A stretch of DNA of 64,000 bases from Pyronema omphalodes. Taxonomy: Eukaryota; Ascomycota; Pezizomycetes; Pezizales; Pyronemataceae. Position numbers and translations under genes: made by a program. Numbering within the stretch: the first letter of the stretch is position 1; each line of letters opens with the position of its first letter. Below, piece after piece: positions 11,119-20,247 of this stretch. The notes under the pieces are model-generated. The model saw nothing but the letters and a program-made list of their open reading frames with translations, did no database searches and was not told the DNA's origin. The DNA lies in assembly GCA_024516155.1 (NCBI GenBank), contig JAJJXM010000050.1:310001-374000 (forward strand), given 5' to 3'.

Positions 11119-12694
11119 AATTCAGGTTCTAGGGGCACAACAGCATCTGTCCCCGTCTCGGAAGAGGAGGGGAGAACGGTGTCTTGCGTTGGAGCAAGGG
11201 TGGAGGAGGATTCGGGGACCCCATCGGATAGGTCCATGGCTGAGGCGTCGCCGGTATCGGAGGCTTGTTGTGAAGTATCGGGAGCCTTGGCGGAGGGGGC
11301 TGGCTCCTCGAGGGCTGGGCGGGTCGCGATTGCGGTGGGTTGAACCGTGCGCGGCATCCTGGCAAGGCGGGCAGCTGCCACCGCGGCCATACGGTCGGGG
11401 CACGAGTGATCGTTTGCGTAGTGGCTGCCACCGCAGTTGGCACACTTCGGGGTAGGCAGGGTGTGTTTGCACGCTGTGCCTCGGGGTTTGGAGCAGTCGG
11501 AAAGGTCGCACGCGGGGTGGTTAGAGGTTGCGTGGTGCTCTGCGCAGAAAACGCAGCGGAAGATTGTTGGTGTTGAACAGCGTTCGCGGATGTGGCCCCA
11601 TTTGAGGCATCCGGAACATTGACTGTCAGGCCCTTCGAAGACGTACAATTCAGCGCGGTGACGTCTGCTGCCCAGCAATACTCCTCTCGAGATTAGCATT
11701 TTCGCGGCGGCGGAGCTGCGTACGAAGAAGACGGCGGAGGAGCTCTGGATTTTGCCATTAGCATAGCGGGCTCGAATTGTCTCCGTTTTGCCTAACCAAC
11801 GGATGTTGGGCAACACTTCCACTCCAGCGTGGTTGGCCTGTACCTCGATTTGGAGGCGTTGGACACCTTGGGAGCCCTCACCCATGAAACGATCCAGTGG
11901 GACGCGATGGACTTTCAGACATACCCAGCGGTCGAGTTTCTCAACTCCCGTAACTTCGCTATCGACCTCACGAACGGCGTTGAGAATGTCCCCACGGTAC
12001 AAACCTAAGAGGGTTGCGGCATGCACACCGGGGACTGTTGTGGCGGTGATGGTGCCTTTGGCATTACGGGCGACTTTTAGGATGCGGTGGAATTGGGGAG
12101 CGTTTTTGAACCACAAGCAGTTGTTGATGGCTGCTGTGAACGCTTCATCCACCTGTTTCGAGGCTGGTGCGGCTTCGCGACGGGTGAATACGATGCGACG
12201 TACTTCAGTTGGGAGATTCTGGGCGGGAGCGTATGGATATGCAGCCTTTTGTTGGAGCTTTTTGGAACGGCGGGACTGGTGGGCGGTCCATTCCTGCGGG
12301 GGAGGCTGGGGGGGGAGGTGTACGCTGGATGCTGCTGCATATGTTTGCGCAGCAGTGGGTTGGACAGCCACTGGTGGGGGTTTGCGGGGGGCCGGGGCGG
12401 CAATGGGCGGCGCGCGGGGGACAGCGGGGGTCTTGAGGGCCCGCACCGCTTGGAGCTGGGCCTGGAGTTCACGATTTACGCTGCGGAGGTGGCGCACCTC
12501 GGATTCCAGCGCGGGGATGCGATCTTCCAGCTCCTGGAGGCGTAATCCAAGGTTGCTGATGTAGTCAACATTTAGGATCGACGATATGCGGGCTACATCG
12601 TCAGAACGGCGTTCGCGATGGGCGTGCGACGCGGTGTCTTCCTGGGTTCCTCCAGCGTTTGGTCTCTTGCGTGCTCCTTCCTGAGGAGGGGCAA
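11115..12694 (-). pseudogene. LINE ORF1, C-terminal 525 codons (gag-like, CCHC knuckles)
   Basis: This is the main part of ORF1, cut at its 5' side by element B. It has a coiled-coil-like region (LGLRLQELEDRIPALESEVR, near 12,540), a Pro/Ala-rich linker, and cysteine/histidine knuckles near 11,620-11,390 (CSGCLKWGHIRERC, CVFCAEHHATSNHPAC, CANCGGSHYANDHSC). It ends TTATGA, where ATGA is both its stop and the ORF2 start. These proteins bind the element's RNA. The first codons before PPQEG read into the LTR and are not native. Confidence 0.88.
12690..12694. repeat. Target-site duplication GGCAA, left copy (right copy 21,657-21,661)
   Basis: GGCAA directly precedes the first LTR base at 12,695, and GGCAA directly follows the last LTR base at 21,656. 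A 5-bp duplication is the norm for Ty3/Gypsy integrases. It proves that both ends of element B come from a single insertion. Confidence 0.97.
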
Positions 12695-14103
12695 TGTCAC
12701 ACCCTAAAATGTGTGAGGATAGAATTGGTATCATATATAACGCAATGGAGAATATGGCAAACTCGACAGAGAATGAATAGTGAGATTAGTATCCCGGGCC
12801 GGAACCCCCAGAGGAGCTCCGACAAGCCACGTCACGTGATTCGTGACTTTCCGATAGGACCTCACGAGGATCCCGGCCCGAGGCGTCGCAACTATTATTC
12901 AATGTCAGTTTGGGAGGATTCAGAAGAGAAGAGATTGGGGAACACTTACCTCATGGGTGTCGACTTACCCTTGAGCAACTACGAACGACGCTGATGGAGA
13001 ACGAAGACGAAGACGAAAGGACACCTCCTTATACTTGAGGAGTGTTCGGAAGTTCACGGCTACAAAGGGGTCTGCATCGGAAGAGAGTTCCAAGGATGTG
13101 CAGAGCGGTGCGACGAAATCATCCGGTGTTACTTAGTTGGGTGAATGGTCAGCCAGGAAGACAAGGCAGAGTCTAGTCGGCAAACAGGAGTGGGGCTATG
13201 GACAAGGGTCAAGATTGCTAAGGCATGAGACGACGTCCATAAGCATGCAACCCTCTCAAGGAAACTGTTTGGTGGAACCGATATGACGCGCCCTTAGGCT
13301 ATTGACTACCAACCAAGGAACAGCTCGGCGTTTGCATCCACACCAGGGTGTGGCTGCGCGCAAGTGCGCGCAGGTGGAGCCATAATGACATCACACAGGA
13401 ATGTGTCGGAGTGATCCACTCCGGTAGGGCATGGATGCCTTATGATGTCAGATTCCTCCATTCGCAATCGAGATTCTCTAGGGAGATCTATGATAGCACG
13501 ACTCACAAGATAAATGACTCACATGTTATTTGTCAGAGGAGTTCATGCATTATGCAGTCAAGCGGAGTTGCCCTCCCATATGACTCATAACCCTGACACC
13601 TGATTGGAAGGTGTGGTAGTACAGAGAGGAATGTCAAGGATTAGTCTGACGATAGCAAGCATCATGCAAGCAAGTAATCAATATGATTACGCACTTCGTA
13701 TGATGCAATCTATCAGCAGATGCGTCTCAGAAATGACTCTTGTCTTATCTCCTAGGCTCAGTTTGGAAATTGGTTCCCTAGGAAGTCTGGGCGAACTTGT
13801 AGACGAAAGTCTATAAAAGAGCCTTTGTCTTCCCTCTCTCTCCTCCATCATCAACCATTTGATCCTCTACGCGACGATACCTATTATCACCAACGAATAC
13901 CTCCGAAGACAACCCTTAAGTTTATTCCGCCTGTGATCGATTAATTCTCTTCCTAGCTTTATCTTTGGATAAGCTCTATTAGTTCTTGGGAACGAAGTGT
14001 CTGTCTGTTCTTGGGAACGAAGTGTCTGTCAACACTGAGAACGAAGCACTAGAGATACAATCGGAAAAGCCTCTGCATAGACGAAGCTGTGCCCAGGTTC
14101 ACA
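12695..14103 (+). repeat. 5' LTR of element B
   Basis: It starts TGTCACACCCTAAAATGTG and ends GCCCAGGTTCACA. A TATA box, TATAAAA, is at 13,812-13,818. The CCTTAAGTTTAT block at 13,914-13,925 is complementary to the primer-binding site and may mark the transcript start. A 25-bp unit beginning GTTCTTGGGAACG is tandemly doubled at 13,982-14,030; elements C and D have one copy or a diverged form. Conserved palindromes lie at about 13,340-13,375. Confidence 0.97.
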
Positions 14104-14105
14104 CT

Positions 14106-14117
14106 ATAAACTTAAGG
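14106..14117 (+). promoter_or_regulatory. Primer-binding site of element B, complementary to its own LTR
   Basis: ATAAACTTAAGG begins two bases after the LTR end, the normal primer position. It is a perfect 12-nt complement of CCTTAAGTTTAT at 13,914-13,925 in the 5' LTR. Known Tf1/sushi-group chromoviruses prime minus-strand synthesis from the 5' end of their own transcript instead of a tRNA; this arrangement fits that mechanism. The same pair exists in element D. Confidence 0.75.
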
Positions 14118-14212
14118 CTACAAGCTACCAAGTTTATTAATCGATACGATAACGAAAAGACCCTCTTCTAGGGCAAGCAAGATCAATTTCACAAAGCACC
14201 TACTACTCAGCA

Positions 14213-16384
14213 ATGTCCTCCTACCGCAGAATCACTGCATCCCCGGCAGCCCGTCACGATGACGATGTTTCCATGGGAGATATGGTGGAAGTCCATCGCC
14301 CTCAATCATGGGACCAACTCTCTGCAGCTGGTAAAGCTGTAGTTCGCCAGGGAACCACTGTCAGCATGGACCAACTTCCAGAATGGTTCGTCAAGATGGT
14401 GGACAGGATGGAGACAACTGAAAAAGATGTGCAGGCATTGATTGAAGCCCTGAAGAAAGAAGGAGTTTCTGTACAGACCGATATGCAAAACGTCAAGAAT
14501 CTGTACCAAGAAATGTCAGGCATTATGCAAAATGCCTACGATGTTGTTATTCGACAAGGCGACATCGATAGAGAACTCAACCAAACTGCCATTGTTAGAC
14601 TCATCCAGTCAAGCAATGAATTCAGTTCTCAGGTTTGGAACGCCCTTGGTGAACTAGCCACGGACGCTCAAGAAAAGCAAACAGCCAACCACCAGGCTGT
14701 TCAACAACTCAACATTGGTGTACAGATCATCAATGATTACCTCCAAGGATTCTCCAACCATCAACAAGGATGGAACTTCGGTGTTGAAGGCTGGGCAGCC
14801 ACAAAGAACCAGGCTGACCAACAAAGAGACGAGCAAATCCGTCTTTTAGCCCACAATGAGCAAGAACAGCAACGAAGGCTTTTGGAGTACGAGACCGAAA
14901 GGGAAAATGAGAAGAAGGAGATTATCGATAAGGTCATTCAAAGGGTCATGGACATGACAGCCAATAACCAACCTATCGATGCACAGTCACTTGCGGATGC
15001 GGTACAGGACGAACCCCAACGCAGAACTGTCTCCCCAAGCATTTTTCAGGTGGCAGTAGACACAAATCTACCACCCTCTAGAAACGACACACCCCCTCCA
15101 GCAGCAGGAGGAAATGGAGGACGAGGCAATGGCCCTCCAAGAAGAAGGGTTACCATTCCCCCTCCTGAGCCCTCCGATAATGGCCAAGGAAGACCCGGAC
15201 AGCCAGAAAGGCCCCCTCGCCAAAAGACTAGAGAAGAAAGAGAAGCTGAGGAGGATGCAACAAGATTCCTCACTTCCATTATCGACAAGATCCAAGGACC
15301 CAGAGATGCACCAAAGAGACCCAAGATGCCAGAACTCAAGGCACCTCAATTTTTCTCAGGAAAGGACAAGACTCTGCTTAGAGCCTGGTGGATGTCAGTA
15401 CAGGATTACGTGGAAACCTATGCCACATCCTGGCCTGATGAAGATGCGCAGGTTAAGTGGGTTGGTAGCCTATTCACCCACAAGGCTTTAGCATGGCACC
15501 AGGAGCGCAGGAAGTCTATTCAGAAACAGAAATTGAAGGATACTTGGGCTGCATTTTCCAGTGCATTTGAGGCAAGGTTCGAGGATAAGAGGGAGGCTCA
15601 GAAAGACGTCAAACGCATTACAGAACTACAATACGATGGTGATATCGATGATTATATCACTAAGTTGGAGGATCTGAATATGCGCGTTGGAGCACTGGGC
15701 CCTATGTTTAGGAATGTGATATGGGAGGCTATGACACCAGCTATCAAGAAGATGGTTTATCAAAGGTGTGGAGAGGTTCCCAATGATGATGTTGCCCTGA
15801 TTCATGCAGTCAAAGAAGCTGCACATGTTGTTGAAGGCTTGAATGAAGAATTAGGGTATACAAAGAAAAAGACCTTAGAAGTGCGTGGGGAACGCAAGGA
15901 TAAAGGGAAAGAAAGGGAAGCTGCTCGCCCACGTGAGGTGCAGCAGAAGGACCGAAAGGTTAAGGATAAGGGATCTAAGAAGGAATTTGCTGGGAAAAAG
16001 GACAGGAAGTCAGATAAACCGGCGGTTTATGCCTCAGGAAGGGAGGCTTTGCAAGGAGTACCCCAGGCCGAAATCGACAAACACAAGAAGGATAAGGCTG
16101 AATGTTGGCGATGTGGTCGTGCTGGTCATAGAATGTACGACTGCTATGCAAAGAAGACAGTTGGGGGAACTGACCTGGCAAAGGATGGAAAGGTAGCTTC
16201 TTCAGGAAAGAGGAAGCGGGATGATGAAGATAATGATGAAGGGCAGGAACAGGAAAAGCCCAAGGAAACCAAGAAGGCGAAGACTGCTGCAGTAAGGCAA
16301 GATGAGGAAGACACTCATATGTCTGATGCGCAACCAAGGATTTGGGAGATGGAGGATGAGGAAGTCATTGATTCGGATTTTTAG
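14213..16384 (+). CDS. gag: gag polyprotein of element B (723 aa)
   Basis: Start MSSYRRITASPAARHDDD about 110 nt after the LTR. Residues 1-280 are helical and Gln/Asn/Glu-rich, followed by a Pro/Gly-rich linker. A retrotransposon gag (capsid) domain at about 375-500 contains TLLRAWWMSVQDYVETY and ELQYDGDIDDYITKLEDLN. A Lys/Arg-rich segment follows, then one CCHC knuckle CWRCGRAGHRMYDC at about 630-643 and an acidic tail. It forms the particle and packages RNA. It ends GAT TTT TAG, where five consecutive T bases sit at the point where the pol frame starts to overlap. Intact, unlike the homologue in element D. Confidence 0.95.
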   Translation: MSSYRRITASPAARHDDDVSMGDMVEVHRPQSWDQLSAAGKAVVRQGTTVSMDQLPEWFVKMVDRMETTEKDVQALIEALKKEGVSVQTDMQNVKNLYQEMSGIMQNAYDVVIRQGDIDRELNQTAIVRLIQSSNEFSSQVWNALGELATDAQEKQTANHQAVQQLNIGVQIINDYLQGFSNHQQGWNFGVEGWAATKNQADQQRDEQIRLLAHNEQEQQRRLLEYETERENEKKEIIDKVIQRVMDMTANNQPIDAQSLADAVQDEPQRRTVSPSIFQVAVDTNLPPSRNDTPPPAAGGNGGRGNGPPRRRVTIPPPEPSDNGQGRPGQPERPPRQKTREEREAEEDATRFLTSIIDKIQGPRDAPKRPKMPELKAPQFFSGKDKTLLRAWWMSVQDYVETYATSWPDEDAQVKWVGSLFTHKALAWHQERRKSIQKQKLKDTWAAFSSAFEARFEDKREAQKDVKRITELQYDGDIDDYITKLEDLNMRVGALGPMFRNVIWEAMTPAIKKMVYQRCGEVPNDDVALIHAVKEAAHVVEGLNEELGYTKKKTLEVRGERKDKGKEREAARPREVQQKDRKVKDKGSKKEFAGKKDRKSDKPAVYASGREALQGVPQAEIDKHKKDKAECWRCGRAGHRMYDCYAKKTVGGTDLAKDGKVASSGKRKRDDEDNDEGQEQEKPKETKKAKTAAVRQDEEDTHMSDAQPRIWEMEDEEVIDSDF

Positions 16385-19300
16385 AGTCCTCTAGGGAAGC
16401 GTCACCCGAGGAGGATGGATATGAAGACGCAGTAATAGGGAAATGCGCAGGAATAAAAAGAAAATCAATGGACAGCCTTCTGTCGACCAGGACTAAGAGT
16501 CGACGAAAAGACAATGGAGCAGCTATTCCAGTTACCCAGGAATCAGCTCCCACTCCTCCTCACCATGGACCGAGACCAATCATCAACATGGTTCTCAACT
16601 GGTCCAAGAATCAACAACGCACAGTTAGAGTCCTTCTTGATACAGGATCTACTGCTGCCCTCCTGGACAAAGCCTTTGTCCACAAATACAAAATCCCAAC
16701 CGTTAAGAGAGACACCCCTTTACAAATCCGCAACTTCAACAATGAGATAGTTGCTGCAGCAGGCGAAGTCTTTACGGTTCCCTTTATATTGCAGCATAAG
16801 AAACACTTTGCTGCAGAATCTTTCGAAGTCGCTCCACTAGATAGTGACTGCGATGCTATCCTGCCTTATTGGTGGATGGCACTACATCAGCCCTGCAACC
16901 TCTGGGGAGATCAAGACAAAATCTCCTTTACATCCTCACGTTGCAAAGAAAAATGTACAAAGGCACAAGCCAGTGCCTTCTCCCTCAAGGTCGATAAACA
17001 TGTCCTCGACCATCCAGAAGCCTTAGTCTTAGGCCACATCTCATCTGTATCCACCAAAGAGGAATTATATGAGGCCCTTCAGCCAGTCCCAGAGAAATTC
17101 CGCGGCTGGATCAACATTATGACAAAGGAAGCTGCAGATAGGCTTCCTGATCACAAACCCTACGACCATGCGATTGACCTAGTTGAAGGCGAAAAGCCTC
17201 CTTGGGGACCTGTCTATGCTCTCAACGAAGTTGAGCTAGAGACACTTAGAGAATGGTTGAAGGATATGCTGCGTACTGGTAAAATCAGACCTTCCAAGTC
17301 ACCAGCAGCAGCTCCTATTCTCTTTGTCCCAAAGCCTCATGGCAGAGGTCTACGGTTATGTGTTGATTACCGGGGCATCAACAAAATTACAATTGCCAAC
17401 CGGTACCCACTCCCACTCATGTCAGAATTACAAGACAGAGTTAGAGGAGCAAAAATATTTACGAAAATGGACCTCAAGAATGGATATCATCTCATCAGAA
17501 TAAAAGAAGGAGATGAATGGAAAACGGCCTTTCGATGCCGATATGGATTATATGAATTTTCGGTTATGCCTTTTGGCTTGAGCAATGCCCCAGCCACATT
17601 CCAAGATATGATGAATCATATCTTTAGAGACATGTTGGATCAGGGAGTAATTGCGTACATTGATGATGTTCTCATATATGCTGAGACAGAGGAAGAACAC
17701 GACAAATTGGTTAAGGAAGTGTTAAAAAGATTGGAAGAAAATGGGCTGGTTATCTCTCCGGAAAAATGTGTTTGGGGACAAAACAGAGTGGAATTTCTGG
17801 GTTATATTATCAGCGAAAATGGCATTGAAATGGCAAAGGACAAGGTACAAACAGTCCTGGTATGGGAACCCCCAAAATCCTTGAAAGAAACACAGGGCTT
17901 TCTTGGATTCGCAAACTTCTATCGCAGATTCATCAAGGACTTCTCCAAAATATGTCGACCTCTCACAGAATCAACAAAGGGCGATGCGAAGAAATGGCAA
18001 TGGACTGTTGCTATGGAACTAGCATTTGATGAGCTCAAAAGTCGTTTCACTACTGCACCAATCTTAAGTCATTTTGACCCAAGACAGGTTTGCATTGTTG
18101 AAACAGATGCTTCAGATTTTGCTTTAGGCGCAGTTCTATCCCAGAAGGGGGAAGATGGAAAGTTGCACCCCATTGCTTTCCACTCAAGAAAATTCACTCC
18201 TGCTGAGATAAACTATGAGATCCATGACAAGGAGCTGTTAGCTATTGTGGACTCATTCAAAGTATGGAGGCGATATCTTGAGGGAGCAATGCACACTGTC
18301 CAAGTTTACAGCGACCACCAAAACCTTGAGTATTTTACAACAACAAAAGTACTCAATCGACGTCAAGCTAGATGGGCTCAAGAGCTTGCTGGCGTTGACT
18401 TTAAGATTTTTTATAGACCTGGGGTTAAAAATGGGAAACCTGATGCTCTATCTAGGCGTCCGGAGTTCCGACCTGAAAAGGGGGGAGGTGAAGATCAGCC
18501 GATTACGACGATCCTGCATAAGAGTCATTTTGCATCCATTTCGTCAATTAGCAGTGCTGGAGAAGGAACATCATTTATTATTTCTTCAGCACGTCTCTCC
18601 TCTATTCCTTTTATTAAATGGTCAGAAGAATTCTTGAAGATGGTAAAGGAAGCTGGTAAGCTGGATGAGATTTACGTGGAGGCAACAAAGAAAATTAAGG
18701 AACCATTGACGATAGATAATGGCATAGTCTATCGAAAGGGAAAACTATGGGTACCAAAGGATTTGGTAAAGACAGTTCTGGAATCTGAACATGACTCGAA
18801 AATTGCAGGTCACTTCGGACAGGACAAAACAATTGAATTAATACGAAGGAACTTCTGGTGGCCAAGAATGGAAGAACAAATAATAACTTATGTAAAGAGT
18901 TGTATGGAATGTCAAAAAGACAAAAAAGCACGGCACCTCAAGTACGGATTACTCCAACCTTTGGAACTACCCTATGCCCCATGGCAATCAATCGCCATGG
19001 ACTTTATCACCGACCTACCAGAATCCAATGGATGCGATCAACTATGGGTAATAGTTGACAGATTCTCTAAGATGGCCCACTTCATACCACTGCAAAAAGA
19101 CGGCAAGACAACTACAGACCTTGTTAGAATCTTTGCGAAGGAAATTTGGAAGTTACATGGGCTACCTACGGATATTGTGTCGGACAGAGACTCCAGGTTT
19201 ACAAGCACCACCTGGAAAGCATTTCTTGGGACGCTAGCAATCAAACCTAGAATGTCCACAGCGTTCCACCCTCAAACAGATGGACAGACGGAACGACTTA

Positions 19301-20076
19301 ACCAGACAATTGAAGCATACCTCCGCTCCTTTGTCAATCATGAGATGAATGATTGGGTTGATCTATTGCCAATGGCTGAGTTCGCTTACAACAACTCAGT
19401 AACCAGCGCTACAGGACTATCACCTTTTTATGCGAATTACGGTTACAACCCCATTGCCAGCAATCCCATTCCAACAGCTGTGCAAAACCCTGCCAGCAAA
19501 GCATACGCTCATTGGATGCATACAGTGCATGAAGGTGCTAGGTCAGCACTACAGAAGGCACAAGAAAGAATGAAGAAGTATGCAGACCTTCAGCGAAAGG
19601 AGGCCCCTACTTACCAGGTCGGAAACTTGGTTATGCTCGATGGACGACACATAAAAACAAGACGCCCATCACACAAATTGGATCACAAATTACATGGTCC
19701 ATTCCAAATCGAAAAAGTCATATCCCCAACAGCAATACGTCTCACACTACCAAGAAGATGGAAGATTCACAATGTCTTCCACACTTCCCTACTGGAGCCC
19801 TTCCACACTGGAACCAGAGCTCCACCAGACCCAAACAAAATTCTTCGGGAAGCAGACGATGTTGAGGGAAGCGAGGAGTACGACATAGACGAAATTATGA
19901 GCAGCTACAAATCAGGCAGCAGAGTACTTTACCTCGTCAAATGGCTAGGGTGGCCCAACAAGAAAGACTGGACGGCAGAACCCTTCGACAACTTTTCAGT
20001 AGGAGGTCAGGAGAAGCTAAGAGATTTCCATCTCAAGTATCCTGATTCTCCGAGGGACTACCGACTCAAAGACTAA
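16372..20076 (+). CDS. pol: pol polyprotein of element B (PR-RT-RH-IN-chromodomain)
   Basis: The frame is open from 16,372; the first ATG is at 16,468, giving 1,202 aa. Counting from that Met: protease VLLDTGSTAALL at about 52-63 with the classical DTG; reverse transcriptase at about 240-420 with YIDDVLIYAE at about 396; RNase H with ETDASDFALGAVLSQ at about 545 and SDHQNLEYF; integrase with a zinc finger (HFGQDKTIELIRRNFWW, then CMECQ), MDFITDLPESNGCDQLWVIVD and VSDRDSRFTS; GPY/F-like region; chromodomain YDIDEIMSSY...LVKWLGWPNKKDWTAEPFDN at about 1,130-1,185. All catalytic residues are present, so it is probably functional. The chromodomain is expected to steer integration to marked chromatin. 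Confidence 0.95.
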   Translation, partial: FGFLESSREASPEEDGYEDAVIGKCAGIKRKSMDSLLSTRTKSRRKDNGAAIPVTQESAPTPPHHGPRPIINMVLNWSKNQQRTVRVLLDTGSTAALLDKAFVHKYKIPTVKRDTPLQIRNFNNEIVAAAGEVFTVPFILQHKKHFAAESFEVAPLDSDCDAILPYWWMALHQPCNLWGDQDKISFTSSRCKEKCTKAQASAFSLKVDKHVLDHPEALVLGHISSVSTKEELYEALQPVPEKFRGWINIMTKEAADRLPDHKPYDHAIDLVEGEKPPWGPVYALNEVELETLREWLKDMLRTGKIRPSKSPAAAPILFVPKPHGRGLRLCVDYRGINKITIANRYPLPLMSELQDRVRGAKIFTKMDLKNGYHLIRIKEGDEWKTAFRCRYGLYEFSVMPFGLSNAPATFQDMMNHIFRDMLDQGVIAYIDDVLIYAETEEEHDKLVKEVLKRLEENGLVISPEKCVWGQNRVEFLGYIISENGIEMAKDKVQTVLVWEPPKSLKETQGFLGFANFYRRFIKDFSKICRPLTESTKGDAKKWQWTVAMELAFDELKSRFTTAPILSHFDPRQVCIVETDASDFALGAVLSQKGEDGKLHPIAFHSRKFTPAEINYEIHDKELLAIVDSFKVWRRYLEGAMHTVQVYSDHQNLEYFTTTKVLNRRQARWAQELAGVDFKIFYRPGVKNGKPDALSRRPEFRPEKGGGEDQPITTILHKSHFASISSISSAGEGTSFIISSARLSSIPFIKWSEEFLKMVKEAGKLDEIYVEATKKIKEPLTIDNGIVYRKGKLWVPKDLVKTVLESEHDSKIAGHFGQDKTIELIRRNFWWPRMEEQIITYVKSCMECQKDKKARHLKYGLLQPLELPYAPWQSIAMDFITDLPESNGCDQLWVIVDRFSKMAHFIPLQKDGKTTTDLVRIFAKEIWKLHGLPTDIVSDRDSRFTSTTWKAFLGTLAIKPRMSTAFHPQTDGQTERLNQTIEAYLRSFVNHEMNDWVDLLPMAEFAYNNSVTSATGLSPFYANYGYNPIASNPIPTAVQNPASKAYAHWMHTVHEGARSALQKAQERMKKYADLQRKEAPTYQVGNLVMLDGRHIKTRRPSHKLDHKLHGPFQIEKVISPTAIRLTLPRRWKIHNVFHTSLLEPFHTGTRAPPDPNKILREADDVEGSEEYDIDEIMSSYKSGSRVLYLVKWLGWPNKKDWTAEPFDNFSVGGQEKLRDFHLKYPDSPRDYRLKD
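16378..16384 (+). promoter_or_regulatory. Candidate -1 frameshift site at the gag stop (TTTTTAG)
   Basis: gag ends TTT TAG preceded by another T, so a Phe-tRNA on TTT can re-pair on TTT one base back and continue into TTA in the pol frame. The pol frame is open from 16,372, so gag and pol overlap by only 13 nt, and this is the only homopolymer in the overlap. Re-initiation at the ATG at 16,468 is the alternative. Confidence 0.5.
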
Positions 20077-20127
20077 TGCTTGATGTTTTTCCCATGTGGT
20101 TTTCATCAGGTAGAGTTGGTAGTAGGA

Positions 20128-20247
20128 TGTAGGGGCTGGAGGACTACATCCAAAATTGATCACTTAAGTCACTAGGCTACGGCGTGGTGCGATCACAGAA
20201 AGATGAACTACGAGCTTCGGGACGAAGCTTGAACAGGGGAGAGGTGG
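20128..20247 (+). promoter_or_regulatory. 3' internal non-coding end of element B: hairpin and polypurine tract
   Basis: This 120-bp segment is conserved in element C (4,200-4,318). It contains AGCTTCGGGACGAAGCT (about 20,213-20,229), a perfect 7-bp stem with a 3-nt loop, followed by the purine run GAACAGGGGAGAGGTGG ending at the LTR, the expected plus-strand primer. Confidence 0.7.

Noticed and set aside
11788..12564. 258-codon plus-strand open frame opposite LINE ORF1
   Set aside because: It is the complement of a Pro/Ala-rich ORF1 with knuckles; the Arg/Trp/Gly-rich product has no domain.
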